DNA of 64,000 nt from NCBI GenBank assembly GCA_036785705.1, contig JAWUZG010000032.1:13534001-13598000 (forward strand). Reading direction: 5' to 3'. The translations under genes were made by a program, and so were the position numbers. The notes under the pieces were generated by a model. That model saw only the letters and a program-made list of their open reading frames with translations. It ran no database searches and was not told the origin of the DNA. How positions within the stretch are numbered: the first letter of the stretch is position 1; every line of letters begins with the position of its first letter. Origin of the DNA: Acanthornis magna. Its lineage: Eukaryota; Chordata; Aves; Passeriformes; Acanthizidae. Shown piece after piece: positions 22,547-35,298 of the stretch.

Positions 22547-24361
22547 AAAACCATACAAAACATTATTTAATCTCGTTGTGGGTAAAATAAAGTTTTTGCA
22601 GGAGTTTCCATTTTTCTAGAGCCTGTAAGGACTGGAATACTAGTAATTTTTCCAATAATACTTTAGTGCTTTGGAGTTTGCTTTCCAAAAAATTTAGATT
22701 AATATCGAAATTTCATTGCTGTCCATCCTTCCAAAATCTCACTCATTTTGATAGCAATGTGAAAGATTAATCTAGTTTCATTCCATGAGATTATAGCTAA
22801 TATGAAATTTCTACATACGCACACTTAAAGCTCCTCAGTCTTTCTTTACTCATCCTGATTTATCTTTGAAGCTTAACAATGCAAATGAGAGTGATACAAG
22901 CACAGGTTGGCTCATTCAGAGATGCTAAATGAACAGAAATTGAAATGGATCTTACAGAAGCAATTTGTTTAAACTTTGGCAAGTTTTCTAATAAACTGAA
23001 TGTTTTAAGATTCATGTTTTCTGAATCTGGACTGATTCACTCAGCCATGTTGTGTGGGAAGAGAATTCTCTGCAACAATACATTGTGGAGGAATAATCTG
23101 TTGTTGTATTACTACTTCTGTTCAAGAACGGTTTTTGGAAATTACGTGGTATTATAGAATGAAAGAAAATGGGGATAGAGGAGAAAGTTCAGCAAAGGCA
23201 TTTCCATTCAAAAGCTTCCAGCTTTTGGAGTCCAGTCAGAGCAATGTCAAACTGGAGTTGGGTCTTAAGCTCCCCTTGCATTTTATCTGGCAGAGAGATC
23301 CTCAGAAACCGCCTCTCCAATAAATTTCTAGGATATGTTGAGGTGAAATGCAGAGGAAAATGGTTTTGGCCGCCTCACATGGAGCGACACAGTAGAGCTG
23401 GATGGGGACTTGACACAGGTCTTCTGTCTGAATCCTGAGCTCTGAACCTTCCTTTGGAATGAATGCCAAAGGAAAGGGATGATTATACTGAATGTCACAC
23501 AGGCTTATGGTATGAGGAGTGAGGTCTAACTCCCTGCCTGAAGGACAGTTTTGAAATTGTGTCCATCTTGTTAGAACGGAGCAGACTCACTGAGCTTTGG
23601 GTCTTGTTTGCTAACTTCAGCGTTTCCAGAGACTGGTAATTTTGTATTGTAGTATCTTGGGATGTGGACCAAATATGGGTACCTGCCAGTTCAAAAACCC
23701 TTTTCTGTTCCCAATACCTGTGTGACCTGCATGCATTTATCTACAGGAATTCAGGCATTTAAAGGGTTTAGTGATTAAGCAGCTCTTCTGAAACAGTCAA
23801 TGGCACTGAACTGAAAGGCTTGAACAGAGAATAAAATGCCTAAGTCCAAGGTGGTTTGTTTGAACTCTTTTCTTACTTAATTTTCAAAGTTTCTGCCACA
23901 GTTCATTGCGAAAGAAGCTTTGTTTAAAAAACCAGAACAAACCAAACCAAACTGACCTCAAACAGAAAGTCAAGGTTGATTATCTTTCCACTTCAAGATC
24001 ATTCTATAAACCTGACACATTATTGTGAGCTTTGTTTTCCCTCTCTGACTCAAAATGACATGACAGAAACTTAGGAAATAAGCTCACAAAGGTTTTGTTG
24101 TTGTCAAGGAACACATAAAATTCATAGTGAGATAAGAATTGAACAAACAATTGTCATTTCTTGAAGCAACTTTTGTCACAATTAACCAAAGAGAGAAAGT
24201 GGAAGTCTGAAATACAAGATTAAAGAAAATATTTTAATAGATCTAATACATGTCAAAGTTGCTGTTACAATTAAATGGAAAAGGAAAACCACATCATAGT
24301 ATAATCAAAACAAACACATCAGCAAATCTGTAAGTTGTAGTGTTGTGGGACTCTTTCTGTT

Positions 24362-24540
24362 AGAATCACAGAATATTCTGAGTTGGAAGGGACCCATAAG
24401 GATCGTCAAGTCCAACTGCCAGCCCTGCGCAGCACCATCCCTGAGAGTCACACCATGTGCCTGAGAGCATCGCCCAACACTTCTTGAACTCTGTCAGGCT
24501 CATGCTGTCACCCCTTTCCTGGGGAGCCTGTTCCAAAGTG
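24362..24540 (-). mobile_element. CR1 LINE, 3' end only, reverse orientation
   Basis: It starts with AGAATCACAGAAT (reverse complement of the CR1 terminal octamers), then TTGGAAGGGACCCATAAGGAT and GTCAAGTCCAACTGCC. This is the highly characteristic 3' UTR of avian CR1 read backwards. Similarity continues through CACCATCCCTGAGAGTC and GGGGAGCCTGTTCCA, then stops near 24540. No coding part remains, so this is a strongly 5'-truncated copy. Confidence 0.93.
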
Positions 24541-27500
24541 GATACACTTATTTGGCTAGAATAAAAGCTGGGGAGTATTTTAGCCTTCAAAAAGCCTAAC
24601 TTTTATAGATCTGTCATTATTGTAGGGATTTTTAAATACATAAACTGCAGAAAAGAACTGGGAAAAACCACTAGCTCTGAGAGTTTTATTTCAAGGTAGG
24701 GTTTGGTTTGTTTTTTTCTTCACAGTGGGATTTTGCTAGGAATAAGGAATGGAAAAAGGAAGAATCCGAAAATGTGAAATGAATTCTTAGCACTCATTTA
24801 GGCAGAGTTAACATTCACATTCACAGGTATATATCTGATACCGTGATCACGGAGCTTTGATATTTTTACTTAATTTTCATAAGCTGTACCTTAAACCAGC
24901 CACTAATATAAAAGCATTCACAGTTATTATACTTTAGCTTATGTTATTGTCTCATAAAATCTGTGGATAACAAATATTTTGCTCATCCTCTTTTATTTGG
25001 TTTCAAAATATTTTTGTTTTTCTACTCACCCTAAATTCAGATTGTAATCCATGTAATCCTTATAAAGACTTCATTTTCTGTCTATGCTGATGTCAAAAGC
25101 CAGAAATTCAAATAAAACCTTCCATCAAAATCACCAAGTTTCACCTAATCTTGTGAAAAATCCAGAGATTTTGCATGGTATCCATTCAAAACCACAAATC
25201 AGGACAGCTTTCCTCAGTACTATGTTTCATAATACAAGAATGCTTGTGAAGTTCAGAAAAACTTTCGAAGAACTTGGGCTAAGTTTTGGATTTTAATAGA
25301 ATTAAAAACCAGATGTTTCATATGATTTGGAGTTTTGCACTGAAAGCTTTGCCCAGCTCTTATTCACAGCTAAATGAGACAACATTCACTAAGACAACAG
25401 TATTTTGTAAAGACTTTTCCCCATTTCTCTTAACAAGGTGCACTTTGAATAATCTTTATTAGAAAATTTATTTTTCTGAGCCCTTAAAATGAAAAGAAAA
25501 TGACAGAGGTTGACTAGTGTCGTGCAATCCCAGTTTTATGATGTTGCGAATGCATAGTATGTTGCAAGAGGAATAGAAGATTGCAGGGGAGATAGGTCCT
25601 GGTATCCAATAGTTTGCAGAAGACTTTCTAGCCTCCTACCTGACTCCAGACTGACCACATTACATTTCATCTTCTACTTTTTTATCATCTGAGTTCCTCC
25701 TTTGCTCTCCTTTCAAACGCGTGATTTACAAATACTATTGCCACATTCAGCTTACGTAACTTTATATATGACTGCCTAAATTGAACAAAGGACAATTTTT
25801 ATGTAGCTGGCACATATCCTTTGAGCATTGCTAAGGTCTTACTACACCAATAATTCACAGACAACTGTTGGCACTACTAACTCATAACACCTCCCACGAT
25901 ACAAACTGCAACATGGTGAGTTCCTTTATATATCCTGTGGATTGTGTTGTGTTAAGGGAAACAGTCCAGAAAATATTTTTCCAAAGGCATGTATCACATT
26001 GTTGAAGCAGAGCTCATTTTTTCCTGAATATTTGTAGGGTGGAATGGGTTGAGAATTGCTCTGTTTTATGTGTGGGCTAAGGTACCCTGTGTAGAAAAAT
26101 GCAATCTCCATTTATTATACAGTTTGAACTTCAGTTTTCACATGTTTCTATTTATTTTTGTCCAGTCTTCCCCAGAATTTGCCATCTAGGTTCTGAAAAT
26201 CTGGTTCCTACAGAAACAAGCCAAAAAAAAAAATTAGGGGAAAAGAAAGATCTGTGGAGGTAGCAATGTTTTAGTGATAAGACAAGTTAACTACTTTAAG
26301 GACACATTCTTGATGCTGGGCATGGTAGTTGTAGATATACACCAGAAGAATGTTCACAGAGCTTTTAAAATGTAATAGAAAGGCTACAAGAAGAAAGAGT
26401 GCGGGGAGAAAAAGGAAAACTCTCTGAGAGTATCAGGGAAAGTGTAACTTAACTCCTTGAAACTGAGAGTTAGATCAGAGTATCTCCAAAATTATTCTAT
26501 GATAATATGAGATATTAAATATCTAAAATAAATTTTAAAAAGAATTAAAGAACAACATGAAGCTCAAAGAAACCCCAGCAGCCTGTTAATCCATACCTTT
26601 TAAGACACCAGGAACAAGAAGTCCAACAATATATCTAAGAGGAAAAATACAGGTTTAGTTGGAAACAGAAGAGAGAACTTAGCAGTGCTTACCGTGTGGC
26701 ACATAGCTACTTGTTTTCAACCCAGTATATGAGATTTAAATGATATAATCAGTAATAAGACTTAAAAGAACATCAATCCTGAAACAGTGATCAGTTCCTT
26801 TAGCATTTAACATTTGCGGACTTGTACGGGAATGTCAGAAAACCTTTAGTTAAGTCCAGTTTTGAATATACTGATCCTTCCACTGCAAAGACAGATAAAA
26901 ATAAGAATCTGTCTCATGGAAAAAGTAAAGGCAGAAAGATATTTTACAACATTGCCCAAGTAACTTTAATAGTTATGAAAGGTACACAGAACACCCATGA
27001 TCTCATAGTAAAAATATATGTTTCTTACGCTGGGCAAGGGAGTTATGTAAAAAACATCTGCCAGCCAAGCTCTGTCTACCAGACACTTATGCCAGCGCTT
27101 TTCAAGAGAGAAAGTGTGAAAAAAAACCGCGAACCCAACTCCAAAAAAACAAAAAGAAAACAAAATTCCTCAGTTAATGCAAGGAGTTGAAGATAGAAGC
27201 CTTTCACAAAAGATGTCTATTGAATAAATACATAAGCTCACCTAACTGGCTTCGCTCAAAAAGAGGTTTTTTTCACCTGATCTGAAAGGAAAATAACTAC
27301 TTGGTAAACTTTTAAAATATGGCTTATGGCTAAATGTCCTCACAGTTAAGGCAAACAGAAAGAAGCTTTAGGTAACAGCTGCAGCTCTACTTTCCAGTGA
27401 TGTGACCGACTCCTCTAAAGTACTTTGCCTTTTTCTAAAGCTGACATTTAAAAAATATAATCTTGAAAATTCAGTCATTTTAATACTGATCTTCAGCTAT

Positions 27501-27559
27501 AGACAATATACATATATAGATTGTCTTTAGAGCAATGCCCATAGGATGAAGGTATTTTT
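24541..27559. other. Non-coding AT-rich DNA
   Basis: No gene. A perfect 12-bp palindrome (CCGTGATCACGG) is at 24841-24852. The 26822-27190 ORF (122 codons, Lys/Asn/Ser rich) is typical of a chance frame in AT-rich DNA. Confidence 0.5.
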
Positions 27560-27606
27560 CTGAAAAAAAGTTGGGTTTTTTTCTTTTGGGTTTTTTTGGT
27601 ATATTC

Positions 27607-27714
27607 TGTTTTGTTTTGTTTGTTTGTTTTTGTTTTGTTTTTCTTTTTTTTTTTTTTTTTTGTTTTGTTTTGGTTTTGTTTTGGTTGGTTTGTTTGTTTG
27701 TTTGTTTCTTGTTT
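27607..27714. repeat. T/G simple repeat (TTTTG)n and poly-T
   Basis: About 108 bases are made almost only of TTTTG, TTTG and a long T-run (about 27641-27661). All ORFs across it are low-complexity Phe/Cys/Leu or Lys/Asn/Thr strings without meaning. Confidence 0.95.
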
Positions 27715-28299
27715 CCAGAAAGCAAGTTTGTGAAAAAAGAAATGGGAAAAACAAGTATTGTTTTAGAAAATATAATTTTATAAGGCAGATTAAATCTTTT
27801 CAAATGTACTTTATGTCATATTGTCTGCTTTTCTCTTCACATGGATTTTCCTTTCTTTTTTTCATAATGAGTTAGCTTATTTTATGTATGTTTTTGAGTC
27901 TTTTACCTTTGAGTGCTTAGGAATGCCTGAGCTTTAAAGGCAAGATATCAAGACCTAGGCTTTACAAGCAAGATACCAACATGAAAAAAATGAAGAATAC
28001 AGACATTATCAAAATGTTGCTGCTGTTGAAAACTCCATTTAATATAAATTTATTTTTTGAAAAATAAAGTATTTTAAAGAATTATTATTTAATGATCATA
28101 AGGCTGATATAAATTACTCATGTCTTTTTGGGCCCTGTTGAGTTTTAATAAACTTTTGCATAGGAGATGCAGTTTCTCTAATTTTAAATCTATTAGCAAA
28201 TGTATGTAGGAATTTGCCAAATAATTTTTGAAGGGGGTTGGAGGGCAGACACAGAGATTCTTAACAAGAATTTACTGTTTCTTGCTCTATCAGTTCAGT

Positions 28300-28495
28300 T
28301 GTTGCGAGAACTATTTAAAATACAAACCAAACTACTAGAGCTCAATGATGGTGATGATAGGGTTGAGTTTTTATGGGTAGGAGCTGGGGCGAAGGCCAAC
28401 AAGGCAGATGTCGTGGTGGGAGTCTGCTCTAGACCAACTAACTAGGATGAAGAGGTAGATGAAGTATTCTACAAGCAGCTGGGAGAAGTCTCACA
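28300..28495 (+). mobile_element. CR1 LINE fragment: endonuclease region
   Basis: The forward frame reads ELNDGDDRVEFLWVGAGAK, then ANKADVVVGVCSRPTN, a stop, and DEEVDEVFYKQLGEVS. These match the CR1 ORF2 endonuclease segment (ELNDGDDRVE.LWVRI..., VGVCYRPPN..EEVDE.FY.QL). The similarity breaks off near 28495 where inverted CR1 sequence begins. Confidence 0.85.
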
Positions 28496-28499
28496 ATTG

Positions 28500-28903
28500 T
28501 GATAACACTCAAGACTATCTGCTCCATAACCTTCCCTGCCACCAAGGTCACACTGACAGGTCTTGCTTTTAAAGACTAGCCTTGCTACTAAAGACTTCTC
28601 CCAGAACAATCAGGGGACCAGTCCCAGCCAGCTTGGGTTTTTGAAAGGCAGATCCTGCTTGACCAAATTGATCTTCTACTTTGACAAGGTGACATGCTTA
28701 GTGGATGGGGGAAAGGCTATGGATGTTGTCTACCTGGACTTTAATAAAGACTTTGACACCATTTCTCATAGCATTCTCCTGGATAAACTGGCTTCTCATG
28801 GTTTGGATAGGTGGTGGCTTAGTGGTGGACATGGCAGTGCTGGGTTAATGATTGACCTTCACGGTCTTAAAGGTCTTCTCCAATATAAATTATTCTATGA
28901 CTC
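28500..28903 (+). mobile_element. CR1 LINE with inverted 5' segment (twin-priming-like)
   Basis: Positions 28500-28563 are antisense CR1: the reverse complement encodes RPVSVTLVAGKVMEQI, early RT sequence. From about 28595 the element turns to sense: NQGTSPSQLGFLKGRSCLT, KLIFYFDKVTCLVDGGKA and MDVVYLDFNKDFDT (RT motif A, around 28718-28760), ISHSILLDKLASHGLDR to 28812. It then jumps to the 3' terminal region (GCTGGGTTAATGATTGACC...AAAGGTCTTCTCCAATATAAAT.ATTCTATGA) ending near 28903. The inverted part lies directly 5' of the sense part in the consensus, as expected for twin priming. An internal deletion removes the rest of RT. Confidence 0.85.
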
Positions 28904-31179
28904 CATTATTTTTGCCTGAGTAGATCTGTCCTCTCACTTCATTTGAGTATGGATCAGTATCAAGGCAGACTAAAGGTGTCTACCTGCTGTCTTCACTTTA
29001 TGTAGTTGAGGAAGTGTTTTCTGGATCAGGGATTGGAAACCAGGTGTCACACCCCCTGGCTACGTCCCAGCCTTTAGGCTAACAGCCTGCTGTGACTTAT
29101 GGACTGATGTAGTACCCCAGCAGAAAGTGAATCAATTCCTGGTAGAGAATCTCATGTAAGACCATTTACCTAAGAAAACAAGAATCATGGGTGCATTCTC
29201 CTCAAAATAATGTAGTTGACTTAAATGTCCCCTCCATTGCTTCACTTAAATAATTGCATTTTGTGTAAAATTCTGAAGTATTCATTGAATAAATAGTCTG
29301 AATAAAGATTTGGCAAGTTGAGTACAGAAGAGATGGGATACCTGAGCTCAGTCATAAGGCAGGTTGGTACCAATAGCAAATAACAAGGGACCCTCAATCC
29401 AGAATTTTAAGGAGTATTAAGGGTTTTACATGAGTAGGTATTCATTGGGGGGCTGGGGGGAGAGGAAGGGAAATCAAAGCATTTAAAACAGAAGACTAGA
29501 AACAAAGAACTTCAGAGAAGTGAGGTTCTTTACAGCTGTTCAAACTACAAACCTGCAATACTTCCTCTTTTACAAATACCAGTATCACAGTTTTCTCACT
29601 TAGGAGAGTGAAAAGTGTGTTGTATAACTAATAATTTCCTAATTAATTCCTGGTATCAATTGATCCGCATGAGCATGGAAATATCTTGGCACCTTTCACA
29701 GATGTGGTGTTTATGTGAGACCAAGAGCTTATTGTTACACCTGTCTGAGCCCAGTGACTGAAAGCACTTGGAGCAAGTTCCTCTCTGCTGTAGCCCTGGC
29801 CAGGTTATGTGTTGCAACCAATGTTGCTGACATTACTGTGCAAGTAGCCTGTATCATTTGGTGTTCTGTTAGAAGAAGAAAATGGTGTTTCTATTATATA
29901 CACAGATTTCCATAACTAGAGCAGGTTTCATTATAATTATGTCCAATAATTTTAATTGGGTTTTTTTTTTCCCCCTCCTCTATCCTGTTTTAGCGATTAT
30001 TTTGTGAGTAAAAAGGAGTCCTACTAACTAATGAGTTGGCCACAGATGTGAATATTTCTAGGAATTGAATAAGAGATTGGGTAAGAAGTGGTTAAAAATG
30101 TGATGATTGTACTACTGGACTGCTTCCAGCCTTCTACAACAAATCTGCATTGCAACAACTAGTTTTACGTTGGGTCAGGAAGGTGTCAGGAAAGTATAAT
30201 GTGACAGTTCATTAAAGTTGAAGCGTTATGCTCTTATTGTTTATAAAAGCATCAGTAATATAAGAAAGGCTTTTAGGGAGCTCTTCTCTTTTGTTCTCCT
30301 TGCTCCCCCAGCTCCCAGGCTGCCAAAGGAAAAACAACACCTGGACCCCAGCACTACTAGAGAGTGTGGATTCATTCAGGCTGCTCTGAGTTCAAGTTTT
30401 CCCAAGGCCCCTTTTTTTCCTCATGTGGTCCCACAGCTTTTTCCGTAAAACTGGGGCAAATTTTGTTGCTTGTTTCACAAAAAATTTCAGACAGTTGGGA
30501 CTGTGCTCCAAAGTAGAACATTTGGAGATATCAGAGACCTCTATTGATGAGAGCCATTATAAATGCATCTCCAGTTACTTGTGTGTCTGACCTCCTGCCA
30601 GTCATTTAGGGATCTACTTCCAAGAGTACTCCAACCTCATATCTTCAAATGAAGTTACGGGAAACTCAAGGTGATTGAATATCAGGCTCAAAGTAGAATA
30701 GCCCATGTTGACAATTGCTTTGATTTGCTCCAAATCCCACTGATTTTTAGCAGGACTGAACCAAGTGTAAGATAGGATGTTGAATAAGTACTTATTATAT
30801 ATTTGGAAAAAAGTTCCACACAACTTTTGCATTTAAGAAATACTCCAGCACGTCTTTTGGGATGTACTGGAGAATCAGCCAGTAGAAGGTTTAAGTGGTG
30901 TGCGCATCTTTTCATGCAGGCATTAGAAAGAAATCTGTGACTAAATGACTGACAATATTCCCCAGAAAGACACTTGTTACCAGGCATGTATAAATTGGCT
31001 CACCCTAGAATGTGGTAGGTGTTAAAATTAGGTAATTATCCAAGAAGTCAAAACAATTGCTCTTACACAGTGAGTCACTTAACTGTGTATTGTGCCCCCC
31101 CAAGGACTCAAGAGTGACCACAGGGATGCAATGTGTTTGCTAGTAGTCAGCAGCTCAGTTCCTCTGGCAGGGAAGGCAT
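28904..31179. other. Non-coding AT-rich DNA
   Basis: No gene. A G-rich tract (two G6 runs in 29447-29460 and a following AGAGGAAGGG) is at 29447-29470. A T/C run lies near 29961-29980. The short ORFs have no recognised features. Confidence 0.45.
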
Positions 31180-31560
31180 CAAAACCAGCTGAAGGGATCA
31201 CATTAGGAAGAGAAAATCTGCTGTTAAGTGCTTGTAATGGCTCGCAGCAGCTCGGTCCCTCCAGGGCTGGAAGGGACTGCTTGCACCTGCAGCCAGCATG
31301 TGCAGCTGCTCCTACCTCACCCAGCCTGGGGGAGCCGAACTGCTGCTGGACGAGGTCTGGATGAAGACAGATGTGCTTAAACAGAGCTGGTTTTGACACG
31401 GTTCAAAACCATTGAAGGTCCTAATTTGGACCTTCAGTAGCTCTGGCTGTGGGTTCCTAAATTCTCTGTCCAGTCTGGAAATCAGTGATTCCCAAAGTAA
31501 ATAGCTGAGAGTGGGCTTTTCAGCTAGCTGGAAATGCATCTTCAGTAGGGCAGCCTCGTA
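31180..31560. other. Unclassified GC-rich island
   Basis: GC-richer DNA with opposing overlapping ORFs (31092-31364 forward, 31079-31399 and 31312-31539 reverse). It contains AGCAGCTCGGTCCCTCCAGGG and CACCTGCAGCCAGCATGTGCAG. No codon-level or domain evidence favours either strand. It could be an old LTR, a regulatory island or a decayed retrocopy. Confidence 0.3.
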
Positions 31561-32779
31561 GTGGGACTGGTCTGACAGTGAGATTGCCAGACAGCTTGGA
31601 GTCTGTCTTCTCAGCTAGGAGCAGCAGTCCTTCAAGGAACTGAGAGTTCACACACTTGGGATTTTTTTTCTGCTATCTTTTCATGATTTTGGCTTAATAC
31701 TTTCTGTGGTTTTATGGTGTTTTTTAAAATGGTTTTATTTTATTTTTTTAATGTTTGACACCATCTGAATTAATACAATTTCAAAAAGCTTAACTGCCTT
31801 CTCAGCTATTCTGGAAAGTCTTCTGCCTGGATGACCTCCACATAAAATGACACTGCCCTGCAGATGCTTGAGGTGAAATCTTCTGAGAGGCTTGGTGATA
31901 AGTTTATTTGTGCACAAACACTCCCTCCCTGCCCCTACTCCCTGCCTTCAGTAAGTATTAACTTTAATTTTAGCTGGAGAGAAAAAGGCAGTCTAGTGCT
32001 TCCCCAGAGAGCTTGTGTCTGTTTTACTGCTTTCCAACAGTTTGCAGTGAATGGTATCTGGATATCTTCATTTCTGTTCTAGTTCTTTTTCCCAGCTGCC
32101 TGTGTTTGATGACAACAGTGCTTTCAGAAGTAGAGGTGCAATTCACAGAAAACTAAAGCACAGCATTTTCATAGATACACATAGAAACTCAGTGTTTTTT
32201 TAATTGACTAAAAAAGAAATGAGACTGTTTTCATCATGCGAGCTGAAAACCAAAAGAAATGATCCTGTGAGGATATGAAATTATTGAAAAAATCTATTTG
32301 TTTCTTAAGTTCTATTTTTGCTAGAAAGATAAGTTGTTTCTATTTAGGCATCTGAAGCAAATGCCCAGGGGTTTTTTTGTCTGAATTATTCTCATTCATT
32401 TACTGCCTCAAATTAGCTAATTTAAATAGTACTGGCAAGAGTGGAGATTTAATTCTGCTTCCATTCTCAAGGTCTTCATGCAGTACTTGCATTAATTTGT
32501 TTGTGGTGGACCCTGTAAAAAAGAAATACTGCCAAGAGTTGAAACTAAAGGGTTGAACTCACTTGTCACAAAAAATATTTGTTCTTCAGACAGAGTGGTT
32601 TCTCCTGCCTGTGCAGAAGGGTCCATATGAAAGAGCTATGAAAATGATGGCTAGTGCAGAAGGAGCAGAAAAATAGCTTTTGGTACCGGGAGTTGGAACT
32701 TGGAATTTGAACTTTGAGATTTTATCTACCAAAGTCTAGGGGAATGAGACTGAATATATTAATGCTAAAATATTGTCAG
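31561..32779. other. Non-coding AT-rich DNA
   Basis: No gene or classifiable repeat recognised. T-rich runs lie near 31660-31752. Confidence 0.45.
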
Positions 32780-33105
32780 TAGGTCACTCCTTCCACGAGC
32801 ACTTGCAGGGTCCTGTAAAGTCAGCTGGATATCCAGACCAACATGGAATGTTAAGATGGAGCATTGCATGGAGTCAGCGACCACCAAGGCAACCAAGAGA
32901 CAGAGACATGGAATGAGAGAGGTGGGCACCAGGCGGAATGAAGCTGGTGCTGACACAGCCCAGCCAGAGAGGTGTTGAGCCGAGCTCCTGGCATGCTCTT
33001 TGGAGCTGGCCCAGCCCTGCCAGTGGAGATCATGCTTGCTTCAGGCCCTGGGACCACCAGTGACCAATGAAGAGGAGTCAGAAAGGTCTCTGCTTCAGCA
33101 CTCAA
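32780..33105. other. Unclassified GC-rich island
   Basis: A roughly 320-base patch of higher GC, with minus-strand ORFs 32765-32956 and 32851-33105 in different frames. It contains GGAGCTGGCCCAGCCCTGCC near 33001-33025. No domain, splice or LTR-end signal settles its nature. Confidence 0.3.
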
Positions 33106-35171
33106 CCAGATTGGCTTTTGGATAAAGTCCAGTTTCCTTCAAAGATACGGGTGACTTTGTAATCTACTTTACATAGGCTTTCAATTGTATGTGATAAGCA
33201 AAAGATAAACTTTAAACAAAAAGCATGAATTGAGTTCATTATCTTACCTTGTGCAGGAAAGGAACAGATATTTAGGAATTGTGTCTTGAGGTCTTCGTGT
33301 CTTCTGGAAACATCATACTGCTTACTGCCATGCATCTTTGCTTTTGGTTCAGTGGTCATATGCTTCATTTTATGAATTAAAGTATCTTTCATGTGTATTA
33401 TTGTATGAAAACCATTTATTTCGAGGTGTCATTTCTGAACTTTTAAGTTACCAAGTAATAACTATCGCAGCATAGTCTCTAGTCACAAATTGAGAAATCA
33501 TTTTCATTGACACATCTTGGCTTCACAGTAAGGTTGTTCCGTTTTTCAAAGGGAGCTGTTTCTGGCACTGACTATTGTTTAAGGAAGTGAAAAGTTACTC
33601 TTCATAGAGGTTGTTGATGTGACTTGGCTAGTTTTCTGTGAATTCAAAGCCGACTTGTTTACTGATCTTTTACTTTTGAATACTGGCTTTTGAATGTCAA
33701 TATAGTACAAAAAGAACTATTTTTAAAAGACCTGTAGTGAGTACTAGCCCATTTGAAATAATTTTTATTAATTGCCTGTTAACATCTGCTGTATGTGAAA
33801 CTACAGTTACGGATAAACCACAGGACTTAATGATAAACCTGACATGAATCTTTCAGTGATGCTACACCCTTCATAATTCTCCAAACAAACTTCACAATGT
33901 GCACACTAAGGTGCTTTAATGAGGTGAAATGGGACATAAGCAAGAGAAAGATCTCAATTTTACACAGTGGTTGTCACCAACATCCTTCTGGATGCAGACA
34001 GAGATATTTCATCTCTAACTGTGGAGTGCTGATTATGCAGAGTGTTTTCTAACAACTGTAGTCACAGGAAAAAGGGGAGCTATTCATGGTCAGGAACCAA
34101 ACACAGTCACCACAGTGCTTTCATGGGCAGTCTGCTATGGTCGCTAGTTAGCTAAGAAGTGAGCGGTGGATGGGTATGCATGTCCCATCACGAAGTCATA
34201 TGGCAGTCACTGTAACAAGCCATCATGAAGCCATCTGGGCATGGTTGCTGAATAGAAAATCACAATGGCCCTTGATGGTTTTCTGGTTTTCAGGATTGCT
34301 TTGGTCACCTGCAGAGAAGAAAAATCTGTGAGAAAGTCCTAAAAATGTCTTTGTAAATGATCTAGTTTACTGGTATTCCTGTTCTGATGCTGAAGGAAGT
34401 GTTAAGAAAATGAAACACCAATCCTGCCTAAGATATTCAGTGTACATGGACAACCGAAAGGCTAAGTGGACAAGCAATTTCTTTCTGGGGCACAGGCTTG
34501 GTATGGAGCAGCAGCTGTCAGTTGCTTACAAAGTTAATTTTGGATGATTCTTGCGCTCCCAGTGGTATCTGTGCTGAAGTGCTTGATTAGGGAACAATAT
34601 GGGAAGTTTTTCTAAGGTCTTTGTCTCAGTGTTGTTAAATGTGCAATGAAACCTACCATGAAAAATGTTCAATCAGAACACTTGTGTACTGTCTAAATGC
34701 TCTTTTAAAGGGTGTAGGGAAAACTCTGTGGTGAGTTTTCATCATTAGCAGTAGCCTTACATCTGAGAGCCTATTCAAGCATCTAGTCCCAGAAGAATGC
34801 AGGTCTCTTTTGTGTTAGGCAGAGAGTGAAGAGTCACAGATTAAAAAACAGCCTACTCCTTAGTCTGAGTGGGGCAAAACCTTACCATTACCAAGTCCCT
34901 GTTCCTGAGCTCACATGAGAAGAAAGTGTCCAGGTCTAACCAGTTGCATCCCATCCTCTGTTTCATAACCCATCAGAGCAATGCCGGATATGTACGGAGT
35001 GCTGATCCCTGCTCTGCAGGTGGGCTGTAGGAGATGAATCATTCTCAGATGTGGAAAGACTAAATGCCAGCTACAGCCATAAGAAGCTGAAAAGGAAGAT
35101 GAGTGTGGGTTGCTGAAATAATTTGTGTGATGCTATTAAGAAATGAAAATTGGGAATAAAGGTAAACTTAC
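33106..35171. other. Non-coding AT-rich DNA
   Basis: A minus-strand ORF spans 33102-33392 and holds a weak exon-like pair (acceptor TTTCCAG before 33303, donor CAAG|GTAAGA at 33248), but its phase does not match the block at 35172-35298. Nothing else recognised. Confidence 0.4.
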
Positions 35172-35298
35172 CACAGTGCTTCAGGCCATGTCTGTGAATA
35201 TGCTGTTGTATTAGGTGGAATGACCATTCTGACTCTGTTTGGACAAAGATAAAACATTTTCCATGCTTTACAGGAGCAAAATCTCCACTATCAAGACA
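35172..35298 (-). other. Candidate exon, minus strand, frame open
   Basis: The acceptor TTTGGTGCTTCTCTTGTCAG ends at 35299 and the donor CACTGTG|GTAAGTTTACC follows 35172; both are near consensus. The 127 bases are open from the first base: CLDSGDFAPVKHGKCFIF, then VQTESEWSFHLIQQHIHRHG. It would start in phase 0 and end with one spare base. The other two frames stop within 30 bases. Phase 0 is what the upstream candidate at 45779-45837 would supply. I recognise no protein family, and the Cys/His-rich ending matches no zinc-finger spacing. A chance open frame flanked by chance sites remains quite likely. Confidence 0.25.

Larger units (their letters stand above)
18896..24361. other. Non-coding AT-rich DNA
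   Basis: No gene can be supported. A polypurine run lies at about 19671-19706. A spliced-exon-like block (19873-19981) and a homeodomain-rich patch (about 22450-22610) are listed separately. Small ORFs at 21989-22270 and 23169-23438 lack any family features. Confidence 0.5.

Noticed and set aside
26822..27190. 122-codon forward ORF
   Set aside because: Lys/Asn/Ser/Thr composition typical of random AT-rich DNA and no recognisable motif.
27480..27875. ORFs across 27480-27875 on both strands
   Set aside because: They translate a TTTTG/poly-T simple repeat.
33248..33303. Minus-strand exon-like block inside an open frame
   Set aside because: The required entry phase does not match the exit phase of the candidate at 35172-35298 and the acceptor has a weak pyrimidine tract.
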